A stretch of 64,000 nt of DNA from the NCBI RefSeq assembly GCF_022531965.1, contig NZ_CP092831.1, positions 5,489,001 to 5,553,000 of the forward strand, written 5' to 3'. Positions within the stretch are counted from its first letter, which is position 1, and each line of letters begins with the position of its first letter. Made by a program: the position numbers and the translations under genes. Under the pieces are notes generated by a model that was not told the DNA's origin, did not search any database, and saw nothing but the letters and a program-made list of their open reading frames with translations. Positions 63,485 to 64,000 of this stretch are shown here, piece after piece. The stretch comes from Paenibacillus peoriae (GTDB lineage: Bacteria; Bacillota; Bacilli; Paenibacillales; Paenibacillaceae).

Positions 63485-64000
63485 ATGGGTAACCCACATT
63501 ACGTTATTATCGGAGGCAGTGTCGCCGCCGTCAACGCAGCAAAGGCGATTAGAGATCATGATGAGCTGGCTGAAATATCTATTTATGGAGAGGAAGCATC
63601 CTTTCCGTACAACAGAGTCAAACTTTCCAAGGGACTGTTCACTGATTTGCACAGCGACAAAATCCTGATCAAAAAGGAAAAATGGTTTGCCAATCAACGA
63701 ATTCATGTGTATTCCGGCATCAAGATAACCGAGATACAGCCTGAGGATCGTACTATCCAAACCATAAATGGACAAACCGTTGCTTATGACAAGCTGCTAC
63801 TGTGTACAGGAGCTCACAACCGTAAGCTTGTGCTAGAGGGGGCTTCTCTAAGGAACGTTCACAATATCCGTTTTCGACAAGATGCAGATAGCCTTAAAGC
63901 GGAATTGCGACAGGGAGACCGGATATGCATCATCGGCGGCGGTATTCAAGGCGTGGAAACCGCCTGGTCCTTCCAGCAAGCAGGGTATTCTGTAATCATA
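63485..64000 (+). CDS. Partial FAD-dependent oxidoreductase (rubredoxin/nitrite reductase-like)
   Basis: 172 codons are visible before the window ends. The FAD-binding motif is YVIIGGSVAAVNAAKAI, followed by YNRVKLSKGLF, KLLLCTGAHNRKL and the start of the second nucleotide-binding fold (CIIGGGIQGVETAWSF). This is the pyridine-nucleotide-disulfide oxidoreductase fold of NADH:rubredoxin reductases (NorW) and NirB N-termini. ATG 63485 has AGGAGAG upstream and lies 36 bases after the flavodiiron stop, suggesting an operon and electron supply to it. Confidence 0.85.
   Translation, partial: MGNPHYVIIGGSVAAVNAAKAIRDHDELAEISIYGEEASFPYNRVKLSKGLFTDLHSDKILIKKEKWFANQRIHVYSGIKITEIQPEDRTIQTINGQTVAYDKLLLCTGAHNRKLVLEGASLRNVHNIRFRQDADSLKAELRQGDRICIIGGGIQGVETAWSFQQAGYSVII

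Overview
The window looks like a chromosomal segment of a Paenibacillus of the P. polymyxa group. This is inferred from gene content: an ECF sigma/DUF4179 pair, many sugar ABC importers without their own ATPase, a yjlC-ndh pair, ydjO, hxlAB, a YesM/YesN two-component pair, a Rap-like receptor with an overlapping pro-peptide, and a class I lantibiotic cluster. Shine-Dalgarno sequences are strong and AT-rich promoters are of Bacillus sigma-A type. No tRNA, rRNA or CRISPR array was seen.

Layout. 1-236: 3' end of a quinone-oxidoreductase-family gene. 494-2699: ECF sigma factor overlapping its DUF4179 partner. 2807-5746 (-): sugar ABC importer. 6096-17503 (-): class I lanthipeptide locus in the order lanA-lanF-lanE-lanG-lanB-lanT-lanC. 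It holds two intact precursor genes (57 codons each), a third broken precursor, and a second lanF cut short by an IS3-family remnant. 17854-20164 (-): ABC-F protein behind a 47-codon leader ORF and an attenuator-like terminator. 20245-21423 (-): MFS exporter with a large co-centred palindrome in its promoter region.

21650-30678: beta-mannan oligosaccharide locus. On the minus strand are an importer, a GH130 phosphorylase and a CE7 deacetylase; divergent from it are an AGE-family epimerase, a GH130_1-like mannosylglucose phosphorylase and a LacI regulator. Matching operators flank both divergent promoters and a cre-like site lies in one of them. The inferred flow is uptake, deacetylation, epimerisation of mannobiose to mannosylglucose, and phosphorolysis to mannose-1-phosphate. 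30801-43791: housekeeping and orphan genes (YdjO, UPF0316, CsbD, two copper-amine-oxidase-N proteins, yjlC-ndh, an HNH nuclease, cytoplasmic alpha-amylase, gpmA, Bax-inhibitor-like protein, a 95-aa unknown, GH2 glycosidase). 43992-45056 is the LacI regulator upstream of the GH2 gene.

45200-50231: pepT, a soluble chemotaxis-type transducer, a Rap/AloR-like receptor with an overlapping secreted peptide ORF, and hxlA-hxlB (ribulose monophosphate formaldehyde fixation). 50411-60362 (-): xylan locus of YesN/YesM-type regulators, an LplA/LplB/LplC-type importer and a secreted GH10 xylanase; a long inverted repeat lies between the two permease genes. 60636-64000: a methyltransferase with a near-consensus Fur box, a cupin with a perfect CRP/FNR palindrome at an activating distance, and a flavodiiron protein followed by a cut-off FAD oxidoreductase.

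The most interesting parts are the duplicated and decaying lantibiotic precursor array with a shared upstream element, the receptor/pro-peptide pair at 47573-48539, the leader-peptide-controlled ABC-F gene, and several unexplained palindromes and repeats.
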